A stretch of 64,000 nt of DNA from a virus. Positions 48,598 to 57,416 of the stretch are shown here, one piece after another. The stretch is from IMG/VR virus record IMGVR_UViG_3300027754_000069, positions 18,689 to 82,688 of that record; one strand, given 5' to 3'. The translations under genes were made by a program, and so were the position numbers. Numbering within the stretch: the stretch's first letter is position 1; the number at the start of each line of letters is the position of its first letter. Below the pieces are notes generated by a model. The model was not told the DNA's origin. It did no database searches and saw nothing but the letters and a program-made list of their open reading frames with translations.

Positions 48598-48770
48598 CCA
48601 AGTACATAGACATAGACGAACTCAAGGCTATCTATAAAGATAATCGTGAGGGAAATGTATCTGACTCAGCATTTGCTGAGGCAGTAGAAGAAATCAACGG
48701 AAGAGTGGACAACTTCATCGACGCCATACTTGAAGACATACTTCAAGAACTATACGAAGGAGCAAACTAA
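48594..48770 (+). CDS. Small helical early protein (58 residues), right unit only
   Basis: MTKYIDIDELKAIYKDNREGN then AFAEAVEEINGRVDNFIDAILEDILQELYEG, highly helical and acidic. GTG start overlapping the previous stop; ends at TAATG with the next gene. Starts with the same MTKYI as 48233, possibly an old duplication of the leader. Confidence 0.55.
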   Translation: MTKYIDIDELKAIYKDNREGNVSDSAFAEAVEEINGRVDNFIDAILEDILQELYEGAN

Positions 48771-49042
48771 TGGGACGCAATACAGCGCAAGACCTAGCGG
48801 AGAATGTCATTGACATTCGCCAGTCAATAGCAATACAACTAACAAGCAATCACTATCCACCTGTGCCACTGAGTATGGTCGAGCCTTGTATTGAGGCTAT
48901 CTATGCGGTGTCAGAGGGACTCACTCATAAGCAAATCCAACTGCCGAAAGGTGTGTACTGGCGGGAGTATCCAACCGCTCCCGCTCACGTCATTGTCGAG
49001 AGTCATCATCTCCAACCTTGGTGTGATTATGACAACGACTAA
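48770..49042 (+). CDS. Conserved early protein (90 residues), right unit
   Basis: MGRNTAQDLAENVIDIRQS; homologue of 6667-6939. Here it follows the inserted cassette. Confidence 0.75.
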   Translation: MGRNTAQDLAENVIDIRQSIAIQLTSNHYPPVPLSMVEPCIEAIYAVSEGLTHKQIQLPKGVYWREYPTAPAHVIVESHHLQPWCDYDND

Positions 49043-49217
49043 GCATCTATACAGTATGACGGCAGATGAACTCGCACGGATCACGTGCTTCGGCTACGAG
49101 GGACACCCTTGTACCAACACAATGGATGAGTATGGCTGTCGCAACAGTATGAAAGACAACGAACCATTCTGCGCTGAGTGTTGTGCAGATACTAACGAGG
49201 GTATGTGCTGCGGGTAG
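49029..49217 (+). CDS. Cysteine-rich zinc-finger-like early protein, right unit
   Basis: 62 residues, MTTTKHLYSMTADELARITCFGY and the same NTMDEYGCRNSMKDNEPFC core as 8200-8382. Overlaps the previous gene by 14 bases. In this unit it lies before the GP88-like gene rather than after it. Confidence 0.75.
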   Translation: MTTTKHLYSMTADELARITCFGYEGHPCTNTMDEYGCRNSMKDNEPFCAECCADTNEGMCCG

Positions 49218-49233
49218 CACGTGCATTCTTTAT

Positions 49234-49252
49234 AGCATAGAGAATCTATGCT
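49234..49252 (+). promoter_or_regulatory. Early-operon hairpin 6 (AGCATAGA-GAA-TCTATGCT)
   Basis: 8-bp stem with GAA loop, 34 bases upstream of the GP88-like start. Same family; here the closing pair is A-T. Confidence 0.6.
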
Positions 49253-49285
49253 CTTGAATAAGCCGACCAAACCGAAAGGAGAAAG

Positions 49286-50008
49286 ATGCTATCGCTAATC
49301 AGAAGCAATGACCGCAAGGTTACCAACCTAGTCTCGCCAAGTGGCAAGACATCTGCAATCGCTAACACCTTTGGCTTACCAGCAGGCAAGGCATACTCTT
49401 GTCCAGATGCAACCAATATCTGCGAGAAGGTCTGTTATGCAGGCAAGCTCGAGCGTGTATACAAGGGAGTGAGGGAAGTTCTCCTTCACAACTGGCAACT
49501 ACTGAAGGACGCTGACGTCAACCAAATGGTTGACTTGCTTGACGATATGATGCTTGATTTCATCAAGGATTGTGAGAGACGGAATGCCCCGAAGTTATTC
49601 CGCATCCACTGGGACGGCGACTTCTTCAATCAAACCTATGAGTATGCGTGGCAGAAAATAGTAATGATGCACCCAGACATACAGTTCTGGTGCTATACAC
49701 GTGTCAAGTCTGCTGCTTATTCCCTATCGGGGCTTGACAATCTCTCGCTGTACTACAGCACAGATGATGAGAACAAACACATCGGCGAACAAGTTCGCAA
49801 CGAAACAGATACGAAACTAGCGTACCTATCCACCACATTCGCAGATGCAGAGGATGAAATGGTACGTATCACTGGCAAGGTAGGTGCGAAATGCCCTGCA
49901 CTAACCAAGCAAATCCCACTCATCTCAACGAGTGGTTCAGCCTGCGTAACTTGCGGGCTCTGTGTCAACGGCAAAGCCGACATCCGATTCAGCACAACCA
50001 AGAAATGA
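49286..50008 (+). CDS. GP88-like cysteine-rich phage protein, right unit
   Basis: 240 residues, collinear with 7002-7727: SCPDATNICEKVCYAGK, RIHWDGDFF, YTRV and CVTCGLCVNGKADIRF. Start after CCGAAAGGAGAAAG. Cysteine positions at both ends are kept. Confidence 0.7.
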   Translation: MLSLIRSNDRKVTNLVSPSGKTSAIANTFGLPAGKAYSCPDATNICEKVCYAGKLERVYKGVREVLLHNWQLLKDADVNQMVDLLDDMMLDFIKDCERRNAPKLFRIHWDGDFFNQTYEYAWQKIVMMHPDIQFWCYTRVKSAAYSLSGLDNLSLYYSTDDENKHIGEQVRNETDTKLAYLSTTFADAEDEMVRITGKVGAKCPALTKQIPLISTSGSACVTCGLCVNGKADIRFSTTKK

Positions 50009-50015
50009 GGAACAA

Positions 50016-50330
50016 ATGGAAGCATCATTCATGATCGCACAGGTAGAGACAACCATGTCTAACTACACCAACCAACATCACCGCTTAGGTATGCGAGACC
50101 TTGCCATATGGCAAAGCCTCGGCTCATACTATGCAGACCCAGAAGATTACGACATCGTGCTTACCTCAACACGAGAGGAAGCGTTCGACCGTATGGTGGC
50201 AGACCACTGGCATGTACGAGTAAGCGATGCATTCTTCGGGCTTGACTACGAAGGTATCGACGAAGAGGTACTTGATTATCTGAAGGGTAACAAGTTAGTA
50301 GCAAGCACAGACGAAGAGGAGGAAGAGTAA
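50016..50330 (+). CDS. Conserved early protein with acidic tail, right unit
   Basis: 104 residues, MEASFMIAQVETT; homologue of 7736-8071. GAGG upstream. Ends in a Glu run that overlaps the next start. Confidence 0.7.
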   Translation: MEASFMIAQVETTMSNYTNQHHRLGMRDLAIWQSLGSYYADPEDYDIVLTSTREEAFDRMVADHWHVRVSDAFFGLDYEGIDEEVLDYLKGNKLVASTDEEEEE

Positions 50331-51040
50331 TGCCTATCATGTGTGAAGAATGTAAATGTTCGAACTGGATTTGCTCCGACTGTGGAGAATCCAATCATAA
50401 TGATTGTGGTTGCCCATGCTGTGGCTGTAAATGCCAGACAAAAGAAGATGAGAAATGGTGCGACGATTGTGGAAAGAACGTGCCATACACCAGCGAAGGA
50501 TGTGCGTGTCAAGATAGCACAGCTTTAGCTGTGCATATAGATAACCAACCAACCGAAAGGAGCAACACCATGGAAACAGAAGCACCAGTAGTAACGCCAG
50601 ACCAGCAACAGATTGTGTATCTCGAGGAGCAGAAGGTTGCACTAGAGAAGCGCATTGAAGCACTAACGATTGACCTATCCACACAACGCAGTATCGTGGA
50701 TGAACACCGCCGTAAGGTAAGCAGACTATTCACCAAGGTGAATGACTACATTGAAGAGAATGACTGTGATGAAGACAGCGAGATTGTTCTTCATGAACTA
50801 GATGACATCCTCTCAGGTATCTTCAGCAACCGACTCGTATTCGAGAAGGTGTATGAGGTACAGATTACCTACACACTGGACGCTACGTTCGAGATCCGTG
50901 CAAAGGATGAGGATGCAGCACGTGAGATTGCCGAAGAGATTGGCATCAGCACTGACCCAGTGTTCGACCATGAGGAAGACCCAACCGAATGCGTGATAGA
51001 CCAGTCACGTGTCGGATACCTACAACGAAAGGTGAACTAA
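50330..51040 (+). CDS. Cysteine-rich ORF read through into the coiled-coil early protein
   Basis: 236-residue open frame. Residues 1-60 are a dense Cys/His cluster (CEECKCSNWICSDCG, CGCPCCGCKC, CDDCGK). Then an open stretch over hairpin 7 and a ribosome site (residues about 62-80), then the homologue of 8460-8927 from an ATG at 50570 (156 residues). The ribosome site CCGAAAGGAGCAACACC sits directly before 50570, so the shorter product is certainly possible. Either two genes share a frame, or a stop was lost and both forms are made. Confidence 0.65.
   Translation: MPIMCEECKCSNWICSDCGESNHNDCGCPCCGCKCQTKEDEKWCDDCGKNVPYTSEGCACQDSTALAVHIDNQPTERSNTMETEAPVVTPDQQQIVYLEEQKVALEKRIEALTIDLSTQRSIVDEHRRKVSRLFTKVNDYIEENDCDEDSEIVLHELDDILSGIFSNRLVFEKVYEVQITYTLDATFEIRAKDEDAAREIAEEIGISTDPVFDHEEDPTECVIDQSRVGYLQRKVN
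50517..50534 (+). promoter_or_regulatory. Early-operon hairpin 7 (GCACAGC-TTTA-GCTGTGC)
   Basis: Perfect stem, in phase with the surrounding open frame 50330-51040, 36 bases upstream of the ATG at 50570. Loop is TTTA instead of AAA/GAA. Confidence 0.6.
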
Positions 51041-51297
51041 TGAGTATAAACAGAGGAGATGTCTGCGCCAACGGAGCCGTTGTCGTAGATTGCAAGCGAG
51101 CTAACGATGGTGTAACCATTGTGCTCTGCTTGTGGGTAAGAGATACACAAACAGGTGAGCAATTCACCCGCACTGCTGATCCATACGTAACGTGGACAGC
51201 ACGTAGAGATGAGGGAACAGGCGAGATTGTATGCTCGACTGGTCACTATATGGACAGCCTGTCCGATGCAGTTGTTGATTTCAACAGCCGTACCTGA
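51040..51297 (+). CDS. Conserved early protein (85 residues), right unit
   Basis: MSINRGDVCANGAVVVDCKR; homologue of 8930-9193 with ADPYVTW and GEIVCSTGHY. Coupled to the previous stop. Confidence 0.7.
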   Translation: MSINRGDVCANGAVVVDCKRANDGVTIVLCLWVRDTQTGEQFTRTADPYVTWTARRDEGTGEIVCSTGHYMDSLSDAVVDFNSRT

Positions 51298-51335
51298 TAC
51301 ACTCACACCAACAACCCAACACGAAAGGAAGTACC

Positions 51336-52316
51336 ATGTCAAACCTAACAATCAAGTCCCGCCGTAATGCATACAGCATTATCGGTGAAGAAGTAACAGC
51401 AACATCAGCACGAGACGCAGCCACTCAGGCTGGTCTCGACTGGCGCGTATCACTAGCCGACGTCCAAGCGTTGGCTGTATCAAACACAGGTGTTAGCCAA
51501 CTCGAAGTGCCTAACACTTTCGCTACTGTCCGTACCAACGAGGACAACACACAGTCAGTGCTTGGCACTGTCGGTGGACGATACAAAGTATTCCAGAATG
51601 CTGAGATGTTCTCAGGTCTAGATGCTCTGGTCGATTCAGGAGATGCACGATATGCATATGCTGGTGAAGTCAAAGGCGGAGCACAGGTATACATGGTGCT
51701 CGAGCTACCTAAAGGTGTGAAGATTGGTAACGATGAGCACAAGGCTTATCTAGTAGCACGAACTTCACACGATGGTTCAACTGCACTGCAGATTGCACCG
51801 AGTGTGACACGTTTACGCTGTACCAATCAGATCGCTGGCATCTTCTCTAAGTCAGCGACCTACACACTCAAGCATACAACCAATGCTGAGTTCAAGATTG
51901 AGGACATCCGCAAGATTATCCCAGTCACATACACTGGTATCGAGTTCTACGAAACCGTAGGCAACAAGCTTCTCCAAGAGAAGCTAACCGATATAGAGGT
52001 AGACAACATCTTCAAGAAGATGTGGTCACTACCATCCTTCGTTGAGCAATCGCCATATGCACTGCTTTCAACAGGGCAGAAGCGACAGTACAACTCAGCG
52101 ATATCTGCACGAGATGCAGCCAAAGGTATCTACAAAGGTGCAACTGGCACACAAGAAGAACTGTATGGCACAGCGTTCGGTGTGTTCCAATCAGTGGTTG
52201 AGTACGCTGACCACTACAGTCACAAGACAGAAGCAACTCGAGCCGAGCGTGTCATCAACGGTTCGGCTGACAGAATCAAGAGCAAGGCTCTTACCCTACT
52301 AACGAAGGGAATCTAA
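51336..52316 (+). CDS. DUF932 (phage/plasmid-like) protein, right unit
   Basis: 326 residues, collinear with 9235-10209: FATVRTNEDNTQSVLGTVGGRYK, LVARTSHDGS, RLRCTNQI. Strong ribosome site CACGAAAGGAAGTACC. Confidence 0.8.
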   Translation: MSNLTIKSRRNAYSIIGEEVTATSARDAATQAGLDWRVSLADVQALAVSNTGVSQLEVPNTFATVRTNEDNTQSVLGTVGGRYKVFQNAEMFSGLDALVDSGDARYAYAGEVKGGAQVYMVLELPKGVKIGNDEHKAYLVARTSHDGSTALQIAPSVTRLRCTNQIAGIFSKSATYTLKHTTNAEFKIEDIRKIIPVTYTGIEFYETVGNKLLQEKLTDIEVDNIFKKMWSLPSFVEQSPYALLSTGQKRQYNSAISARDAAKGIYKGATGTQEELYGTAFGVFQSVVEYADHYSHKTEATRAERVINGSADRIKSKALTLLTKGI

Positions 52317-52523
52317 ATGGATAAGGAAGACCTATACATCCAGCCTCGCATCTCAACAAGGCTGGCACAGTACATACAAAAGGCACTCGATTACCTACAC
52401 ATCTATGCACAAAAGATGGATGACCCAAGCGTGATCGAGCCTGAGCTACACAAAGAAGCAGATGATGCCATGATTGACATCATCTTAGACGCACCGCTAC
52501 CAGAGGAGGAATCTAATGGGTAA
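52317..52523 (+). CDS. Small acidic early protein (68 residues), right unit
   Basis: MDKEDLYIQPRISTRLAQYI; helical KALDYLHIYAQK as in 10212-10442. Overlaps the next gene. Confidence 0.65.
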   Translation: MDKEDLYIQPRISTRLAQYIQKALDYLHIYAQKMDDPSVIEPELHKEADDAMIDIILDAPLPEEESNG

Positions 52524-52743
52524 GTTAATCAACAAAGATACACTTGGTGTCCGTGTTGGGGGTATGAAAATTACCCCCATCGCTGGCTGGTCATGGTACT
52601 GTGGATACCATGACTCATACGGAATCGGAGATGACCGCGACGAAATCGTGTTCATGTTCGGTGCTCATATGAAATACAACGAGGTCGACGGCGATGTATG
52701 TGAACCGTATTACCGAGAATGGAAAGTAAAGGAGGAAGCATGA
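52516..52743 (+). CDS. Conserved early protein (75 residues), right unit
   Basis: AGWSWYCGYHDSYGIGDDRDE core; homologue of 10435-10662. Confidence 0.7.
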   Translation: MGKLINKDTLGVRVGGMKITPIAGWSWYCGYHDSYGIGDDRDEIVFMFGAHMKYNEVDGDVCEPYYREWKVKEEA

Positions 52744-52871
52744 TACATCTAGTTAGTGTTGTTCTTATCTGTGCATATTGTAACTCAGAGATAGAACGAC
52801 GTACTGAATTAGAAGCACGTGAGGCACTGGCTGAACACCAGAACTACGTGCAATGTATGAAGAACTACTGA
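52740..52871 (+). CDS. Short CxxC protein (43 residues), right unit
   Basis: MIHLVSVVLICAYCNSEIERR; homologue of 10659-10790. Overlap-coupled on both sides (ATGA and TGATG). Confidence 0.7.
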   Translation: MIHLVSVVLICAYCNSEIERRTELEAREALAEHQNYVQCMKNY

Positions 52872-53194
52872 TGGGCAAGCCACGTCCGACAGAGATACGT
52901 CTAGTAGCCAAGCTACTAGATCCAGACGCTGAGAACTCCGAAGATGCTGCAGCATTAGCGATTGAAATCATTGAGGCACTAGATAACTCTAGGCTTAAAC
53001 GAGAATCGTTTATTGTTGTAGCAAAGTTGGCGGACTGGGTTCCCTTGCAGGCATGGGGGGAATTCAGTACCCGCTTACAAGCAGAGAAGTTCTTCCCGCA
53101 TCTATCCGCACCAGGTCCAGATACTGGTGGCAAGGGTGCGATAGCAAGGCTAGAAAATCCAGATGATTTACTCAAACGAATAGGAGCACAGTAA
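52871..53194 (+). CDS. Conserved early protein (107 residues), right unit
   Basis: MGKPRPTEIRLVAKLLDPD; homologue of 10790-11122. The frame is open six codons further upstream but the TGATG overlap sets the start. Confidence 0.7.
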   Translation: MGKPRPTEIRLVAKLLDPDAENSEDAAALAIEIIEALDNSRLKRESFIVVAKLADWVPLQAWGEFSTRLQAEKFFPHLSAPGPDTGGKGAIARLENPDDLLKRIGAQ

Positions 53195-53361
53195 TGTTCT
53201 ACAACGGATTCACTTTGCTCATGCAGATACTAGCAGGCATGAGTATGTACTACGTTGGTCGACACTTTGGTTACCACCAAGGTGAGCAAGAGATGTATCA
53301 GAGATGTCGTAGTGCTGATGCAGTACGAAGAGAATTCTTTTCCGACATCAGTCGGAACTAG
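53194..53361 (+). CDS. Small membrane-anchored protein, last of the early operon, right unit
   Basis: 55 residues, hydrophobic FTLLMQILAGMSMYYV, then REFFSDISRN. Homologue of 11119-11262. Its end overlaps the convergent glycosyltransferase gene by 14 bases. Confidence 0.65.
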   Translation: MFYNGFTLLMQILAGMSMYYVGRHFGYHQGEQEMYQRCRSADAVRREFFSDISRN

Positions 53362-54109
53362 GTTCAGAATCAAGGGCGGGGGCTTGTGCCTCCGCCTTTT
53401 TTTCTGTCTCGTCCGCGACTAGGTGCGTGATCCAAAATAATTTATAGTAGTCATAGTCATAAGAAAATCTCTTCATGTGTTTAACTGTTGCACCTGTATG
53501 TGCGTGAAGTGGGACACCAGCTTGCTTCATTAGCATGAAGAACTGGATGTCTTCCGATACATACTGAGCATCAGTACCACCACTAGAATGCTCAACAAAG
53601 AATGGCTTGTCATGACCATGAAATTCTTTCATCTTGTCAGCCACTGATCTATGCATCAGGAAGAATCCATAGCCAGCATAATCACATTTAACTATGGCAT
53701 TAGGTTCCATTGGATGTAGGTATGACATCTGATGGATGTCATCTGGATGCGCTATGAATAGGCATGGGTACGGAGACATCAACGCCTGTTCATTCTCCTT
53801 GGAAATAAAGTATGTACCACTAACAGCTGGCATTGTCTTAGCGTCAGCTATATCCCAAATTTTTTTCAGCGCATCGTTGGTTACATGGATGTCGCTATCT
53901 ACCCAGAGAATCCAATCAAAGTCTGATGCATACCAAGTATCAAATGCCGTCTGTCGTTGACGCCCGATCTGATTACCTTGCACACGTTGAGCACCTCTGA
54001 TTGGCAAACCACTGGTCAGAACTGTGTAGACCAAACCCTCTGTGAACTTACCGTCTACCATCCCATTGTCACACCATGTAAGCATCATCTTTTCATTAGC
54101 TTTGTGCAT
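53348..54109 (-). CDS. Glycosyltransferase-like protein, right unit
   Basis: About 253 residues from the ATG at 54109 (GGGGAGGTAATC upstream). WVDSDIHVTNDAL metal motif, SGTYFISK, DYAGYGFFLMHR and SEDIQFFMLMKQAG as in 11279-12058. The terminator 53375-53403 lies within its last codons. Confidence 0.75.
   Translation of the reverse strand: MHKANEKMMLTWCDNGMVDGKFTEGLVYTVLTSGLPIRGAQRVQGNQIGRQRQTAFDTWYASDFDWILWVDSDIHVTNDALKKIWDIADAKTMPAVSGTYFISKENEQALMSPYPCLFIAHPDDIHQMSYLHPMEPNAIVKCDYAGYGFFLMHRSVADKMKEFHGHDKPFFVEHSSGGTDAQYVSEDIQFFMLMKQAGVPLHAHTGATVKHMKRFSYDYDYYKLFWITHLVADETEKKAEAQAPALDSEPSSD
53375..53403 (+). terminator. Terminator of the early operon, right unit
   Basis: GGCGGGGGC, TTGT, GCCTCCGCC, then seven T. 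Mirrors 11268-11301. Confidence 0.82.
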
Positions 54110-54275
54110 GATTACCTCCCCATCCTGTCCCTGTAAATTTAATTGGTGGTGCATTATATATTCTAGTTAGTGTGCTACCGCATACAGGACAGTCATACTC
54201 TTGTTCATCCTCTGTCATGCCACGTTCGATGATGACAACTTGTCCGTCACCTGGACATTCATATTCATAGTTCAT
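54096..54275 (-). CDS. FmdB-like zinc ribbon protein, right unit
   Basis: 59 residues: MNYEYECPGDGQVVII, then a CPVCG pair and PIKFTGTGW. The first CxxC is reduced to one Cys (CPGDG), unlike the middle-unit copy 12051-12227, so the zinc site may be altered. Overlaps the sigma-like stop and the glycosyltransferase start. Confidence 0.7.
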   Translation of the reverse strand: MNYEYECPGDGQVVIIERGMTEDEQEYDCPVCGSTLTRIYNAPPIKFTGTGWGGNHAQS

Positions 54276-54913
54276 TAGTAAGGCGTAGCCCCTCCCAGTT
54301 TATCCGCTATCTCTTTGATCCCTTTGGCAATCAGTTGCTCAACACGTTGAGGTGAGATGTCCCAAGCTAGTGCTATCTCAGCTAATGGCTGGTCGTTAAC
54401 AAACCGACACGTAAGAATGCCTTGCATTCTTGAGTCAAGCTTCTTCATTGCTGCATCTACATCAGCAATCATTGCTGCTAAGTTGTTACCCTCATTAGCC
54501 AATCGCTTGACCTTGACACCATGTACATCTGGATCGAATACTTGGTTAGCCAAGTATGATTCATCAGTACCAGCAACCTTGATCAAGCTTTCAATTAACT
54601 CGAGGCGATAGAAGTATTCATCGCCGAGTTCATAACCTAAAGCTTTGGCTTTTTCCTTACGAACATACCGCTCGCCAGCCCTACGTATGAATGTATGAAA
54701 CGCTTTATACCCTTGCTTCTTCTCAATGGGATCTTCGCGGTCAAGGTACTCCTTGACTTTATCCTTACGCTTCCATGCGTACTCATTCATTGCTTGTCTA
54801 ACATCTTCAAGCTCAACGAATCGATGATAACGTTTAGATAAATGCCAAGCGATACCAGATGTTATCTCATTGATCTCTTGCCATATCGGATGGTCTCTTG
54901 TTAGGTCAGACAT
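54275..54913 (-). CDS. Sigma-factor-like protein, right unit
   Basis: 212 residues from MSDLTRDHPIW; the frame extends upstream but the other copy starts here. HTH segment LAEIALAWDISPQRVEQLIAKGI at the C-terminus. Confidence 0.75.
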   Translation of the reverse strand: MSDLTRDHPIWQEINEITSGIAWHLSKRYHRFVELEDVRQAMNEYAWKRKDKVKEYLDREDPIEKKQGYKAFHTFIRRAGERYVRKEKAKALGYELGDEYFYRLELIESLIKVAGTDESYLANQVFDPDVHGVKVKRLANEGNNLAAMIADVDAAMKKLDSRMQGILTCRFVNDQPLAEIALAWDISPQRVEQLIAKGIKEIADKLGGATPY

Positions 54914-55193
54914 ATTGCCTAACCAAGTACGTGTGTGCAGCAAGTAACAGATCGGGATCATCACCCAATAAACCTAATGCTCTGTTGTGATTAGAGCAGA
55001 GTAAGCCACGCACCTTGCCAGTACGATGGTCGTGATCTATATCCAACGCACGAACTGATGGACTAGCACCACAGATGTAACAGCCACCACCTTGTGACTC
55101 AAGCATCTCTTCGTATTGTTCTACGGTAATACCATAAGAACGAATCCGTGAACCACGTTGCTCATTGTAAGTTTTATTTCGATTGCGTGGCAT
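54906..55193 (-). CDS. Recombination endonuclease VII-like protein, right unit
   Basis: 95 residues: CYIC and ALDIDHDHRTGKVRGLLCSNHN. The DIDH core is kept; the second His of DIDHCH is also kept as DIDHDH. Confidence 0.87.
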   Translation of the reverse strand: MPRNRNKTYNEQRGSRIRSYGITVEQYEEMLESQGGGCYICGASPSVRALDIDHDHRTGKVRGLLCSNHNRALGLLGDDPDLLLAAHTYLVRQYV

Positions 55194-55491
55194 ACTTCTC
55201 CCAGATACCCCGCTCTACCATCAAAGCAATGATGGCGTAGTTAGCGATGTCAACGAAGCTATCTTCAAGAGCTTCGTTGTTGGGCTCGATGGAGTTGTAT
55301 ATAAGATTCTTAAGTCGCTCAAGTTTGTCGGACATGCGAACCATCAACCCATTCGTAGCACCGCCAGGTGCATTCCAAATGTTAAGTGGTCCGTAGTCAA
55401 TCTGTTTCATTACCAAGATACCAAGAAGCTCATCATAAATTTCTTGAGCATCTTCTTGGAAGTTATCTATGGTTAGTTTGTTCGTCGCCAA
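55174..55491 (-). CDS. DUF1599-like protein, right unit
   Basis: 105 residues, four differences from 13126-13443. TTG start after GAAAGGTGCTCCG. Confidence 0.75.
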   Translation of the reverse strand: MATNKLTIDNFQEDAQEIYDELLGILVMKQIDYGPLNIWNAPGGATNGLMVRMSDKLERLKNLIYNSIEPNNEALEDSFVDIANYAIIALMVERGIWEKYATQSK

Positions 55492-55502
55492 CGGAGCACC
55501 TT

Positions 55503-56150
55503 TCAGTTGTTAATTGCATTAACTAAATCAGCTAATGCTTGCGCTCCTTGGTTGACAATTATACTATTAACATCGCTATCTGGCGGTAGCGACACGCGGA
55601 CAGCTTGAGGGATTGCATCCTGCAATCGACGAGCAAGTTCCTGCCCTGGATTAGAGCCATCCTCTTTAGCATCGTTGTCAGTACAGATTACAACAGTGCC
55701 AATCCCATCAAAACACCTACTAAAATAAGGCTTCCAAGCATTGACGCCAGCAACGGCAACCGCTGGGAACCCAGCAAGAGTCGCACTAATCGCATCTATT
55801 TCTCCCTCTACTACTAGCACTTGGCTAACTGCATTAACTATTGCACTGACATTGTATAGGTGGTGCTTCTGACCAGTAGGTATCATGTACTTAGGATCCC
55901 CGCCATCAATGCGACGGAACTTAAACCCAACTACACCAGCCTCTGTTATATAGGGGATGGATAGGTGATGCTTAAGTCTGTCCTCATGACCAGGTGCTAC
56001 CTCGGCTACGTAACCTAGCAAAAATTTTTCGGCTCCATCAAGGATGCCACGTTGTGTTAGGTACGCCTCTGCTGGTGAACCAGCAAGGCTGTTGTGGTAC
56101 TGATGTGCTGCTTTAGTCCAGAGATCTATGAGTTTGGGATTAGTCTTCAT
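55503..56150 (-). CDS. Toprim-domain DNA primase (catalytic part), right unit
   Basis: 215 residues, VLVVEGEIDA and TDND motifs as in 13455-14102. ATG overlaps the Ntn-hydrolase stop (ATGA). Confidence 0.88.
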   Translation of the reverse strand: MKTNPKLIDLWTKAAHQYHNSLAGSPAEAYLTQRGILDGAEKFLLGYVAEVAPGHEDRLKHHLSIPYITEAGVVGFKFRRIDGGDPKYMIPTGQKHHLYNVSAIVNAVSQVLVVEGEIDAISATLAGFPAVAVAGVNAWKPYFSRCFDGIGTVVICTDNDAKEDGSNPGQELARRLQDAIPQAVRVSLPPDSDVNSIIVNQGAQALADLVNAINN

Positions 56151-56677
56151 ACTTTCTCCTGCCTGTGCGTAATGAATGGAGGTGCAGTGTATACATCATT
56201 GCGAGCAGCAATCTGCATTGCTTGTTTCCATGTTGCACCACCCGCTAGTGCGCCTAGTGCAAAGCTTGACCCTGACCCTACGCCATACAGCCCATCATCA
56301 CGTAAGTATACAGAATAAGAATCATCTACTTGGTAGATAGTTCCATTGATTGCAAGTATAAACTCAAACCCAGCATCTGCATCATCCTTATCTGGTACAT
56401 ACCCTGACTCCTTGATGCAATCTCTTATGCTTGGTGCAACAGTTGTAATCATAAAGTGATACATGTCTTTGATGTTAGCTGGTATAGCTGGCGGTTTCCA
56501 CACATGTTGTATCACATCACATGGTTGCACATCACCAGCACCAGCAATTAACCACTTACCCCGCTTGCTAATCTTAGTAACAATTGGATGTGAGTATGGT
56601 CTGTTCATTGCAGTGGTGCGTGAATCGGCTGCAAGAATGCAGCCGTTGTCTTGTTGGATACCAATAATTGTTGTCAT
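56147..56677 (-). CDS. HslV/proteasome-beta-like Ntn-hydrolase, right unit
   Basis: 176 residues from the ATG at 56677, which forms ATGA with the primase zinc-domain stop, giving Met-Thr-Thr-Ile-Ile-Gly. Asp17 and Lys34 counted from Thr1, GSGSSFALGAL and the late DVYT are all kept. The residues upstream of this Met differ from the middle unit, while from here on the proteins align tightly, which fixes the start. Confidence 0.85.
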   Translation of the reverse strand: MTTIIGIQQDNGCILAADSRTTAMNRPYSHPIVTKISKRGKWLIAGAGDVQPCDVIQHVWKPPAIPANIKDMYHFMITTVAPSIRDCIKESGYVPDKDDADAGFEFILAINGTIYQVDDSYSVYLRDDGLYGVGSGSSFALGALAGGATWKQAMQIAARNDVYTAPPFITHRQEKV

Positions 56678-57000
56678 CGAGATCGTAACCTTGGTGGTGT
56701 CCACCGCCCACTCTTCTTACTGCGACGATTGTGAACAATCGGAGTAGAAGATTCTTTGCCAATATTTTTTTCAGCCCATGACCGAGCTTCTGGGTATGCT
56801 AAATGTTCACGTGCCATGATGATCTGTATACCAGAACCACCAGCAGCACATGCATAGCATACCCAGACGCCCTTGTCTGAGTTAACTGAAGCAGATTTAC
56901 GAGAGTCGTCATGCACTGGACAGAGAATAGACTTCTCACCTTGCGGTAAGTCCAATCCATAATGATTAAAGACTGCTTCAAGAAACTCAGGCTGGTTCAC
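56674..57000 (-). CDS. Primase zinc-binding domain protein, right unit
   Basis: 108 residues with CPVHDD and CYAC as in 14626-14958. GTG start abutting the transglycosylase stop. Confidence 0.85.
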   Translation of the reverse strand: MNQPEFLEAVFNHYGLDLPQGEKSILCPVHDDSRKSASVNSDKGVWVCYACAAGGSGIQIIMAREHLAYPEARSWAEKNIGKESSTPIVHNRRSKKSGRWTPPRLRSR

Positions 57001-57378
57001 TTAATACCAATTCCTTTCTTGATGGAACTTGTATGCCTTGCACCAAGTCCCGTAACGATGAAGCACATACTCGTGTGCTTCTGATGTTTGTTTCAGTATG
57101 GACCACTCGGGTTTTCCCCACAGTAGTTGCCATACTCCACGTGCTCCACTCGATTTGTTGTAGGAGCCTACGTTGTATCGGCTTTCCTTGTACGCAATCT
57201 TCTTCGCACAAGCTGCCTCTTGTTTGTCCGTTGTTACTGTGCTTATCGCAAGCTCTATCGCTGGTTCCTTGTCCATCGCCATGATGCGTTTGTCCAAGGT
57301 CATGATTGGAGACTGTGCTTCCGCTGGCGACATTAAAACCAATGTCGCCGTTACTACGGTTAATGCAATCAACCGCAT
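57001..57378 (-). CDS. Secreted lytic transglycosylase-like protein, right unit
   Basis: 125 residues. Signal-like N-terminus with an AEAQS site near 19-23, catalytic KESRYN and the GARGVWQLLWGKP segment as in 14962-15339. Confidence 0.75.
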   Translation of the reverse strand: MRLIALTVVTATLVLMSPAEAQSPIMTLDKRIMAMDKEPAIELAISTVTTDKQEAACAKKIAYKESRYNVGSYNKSSGARGVWQLLWGKPEWSILKQTSEAHEYVLHRYGTWCKAYKFHQERNWY

Positions 57379-57416
57379 AGTTACCTCTTTTCAGTTGGTA
57401 ACGCACTGTCACTGTG

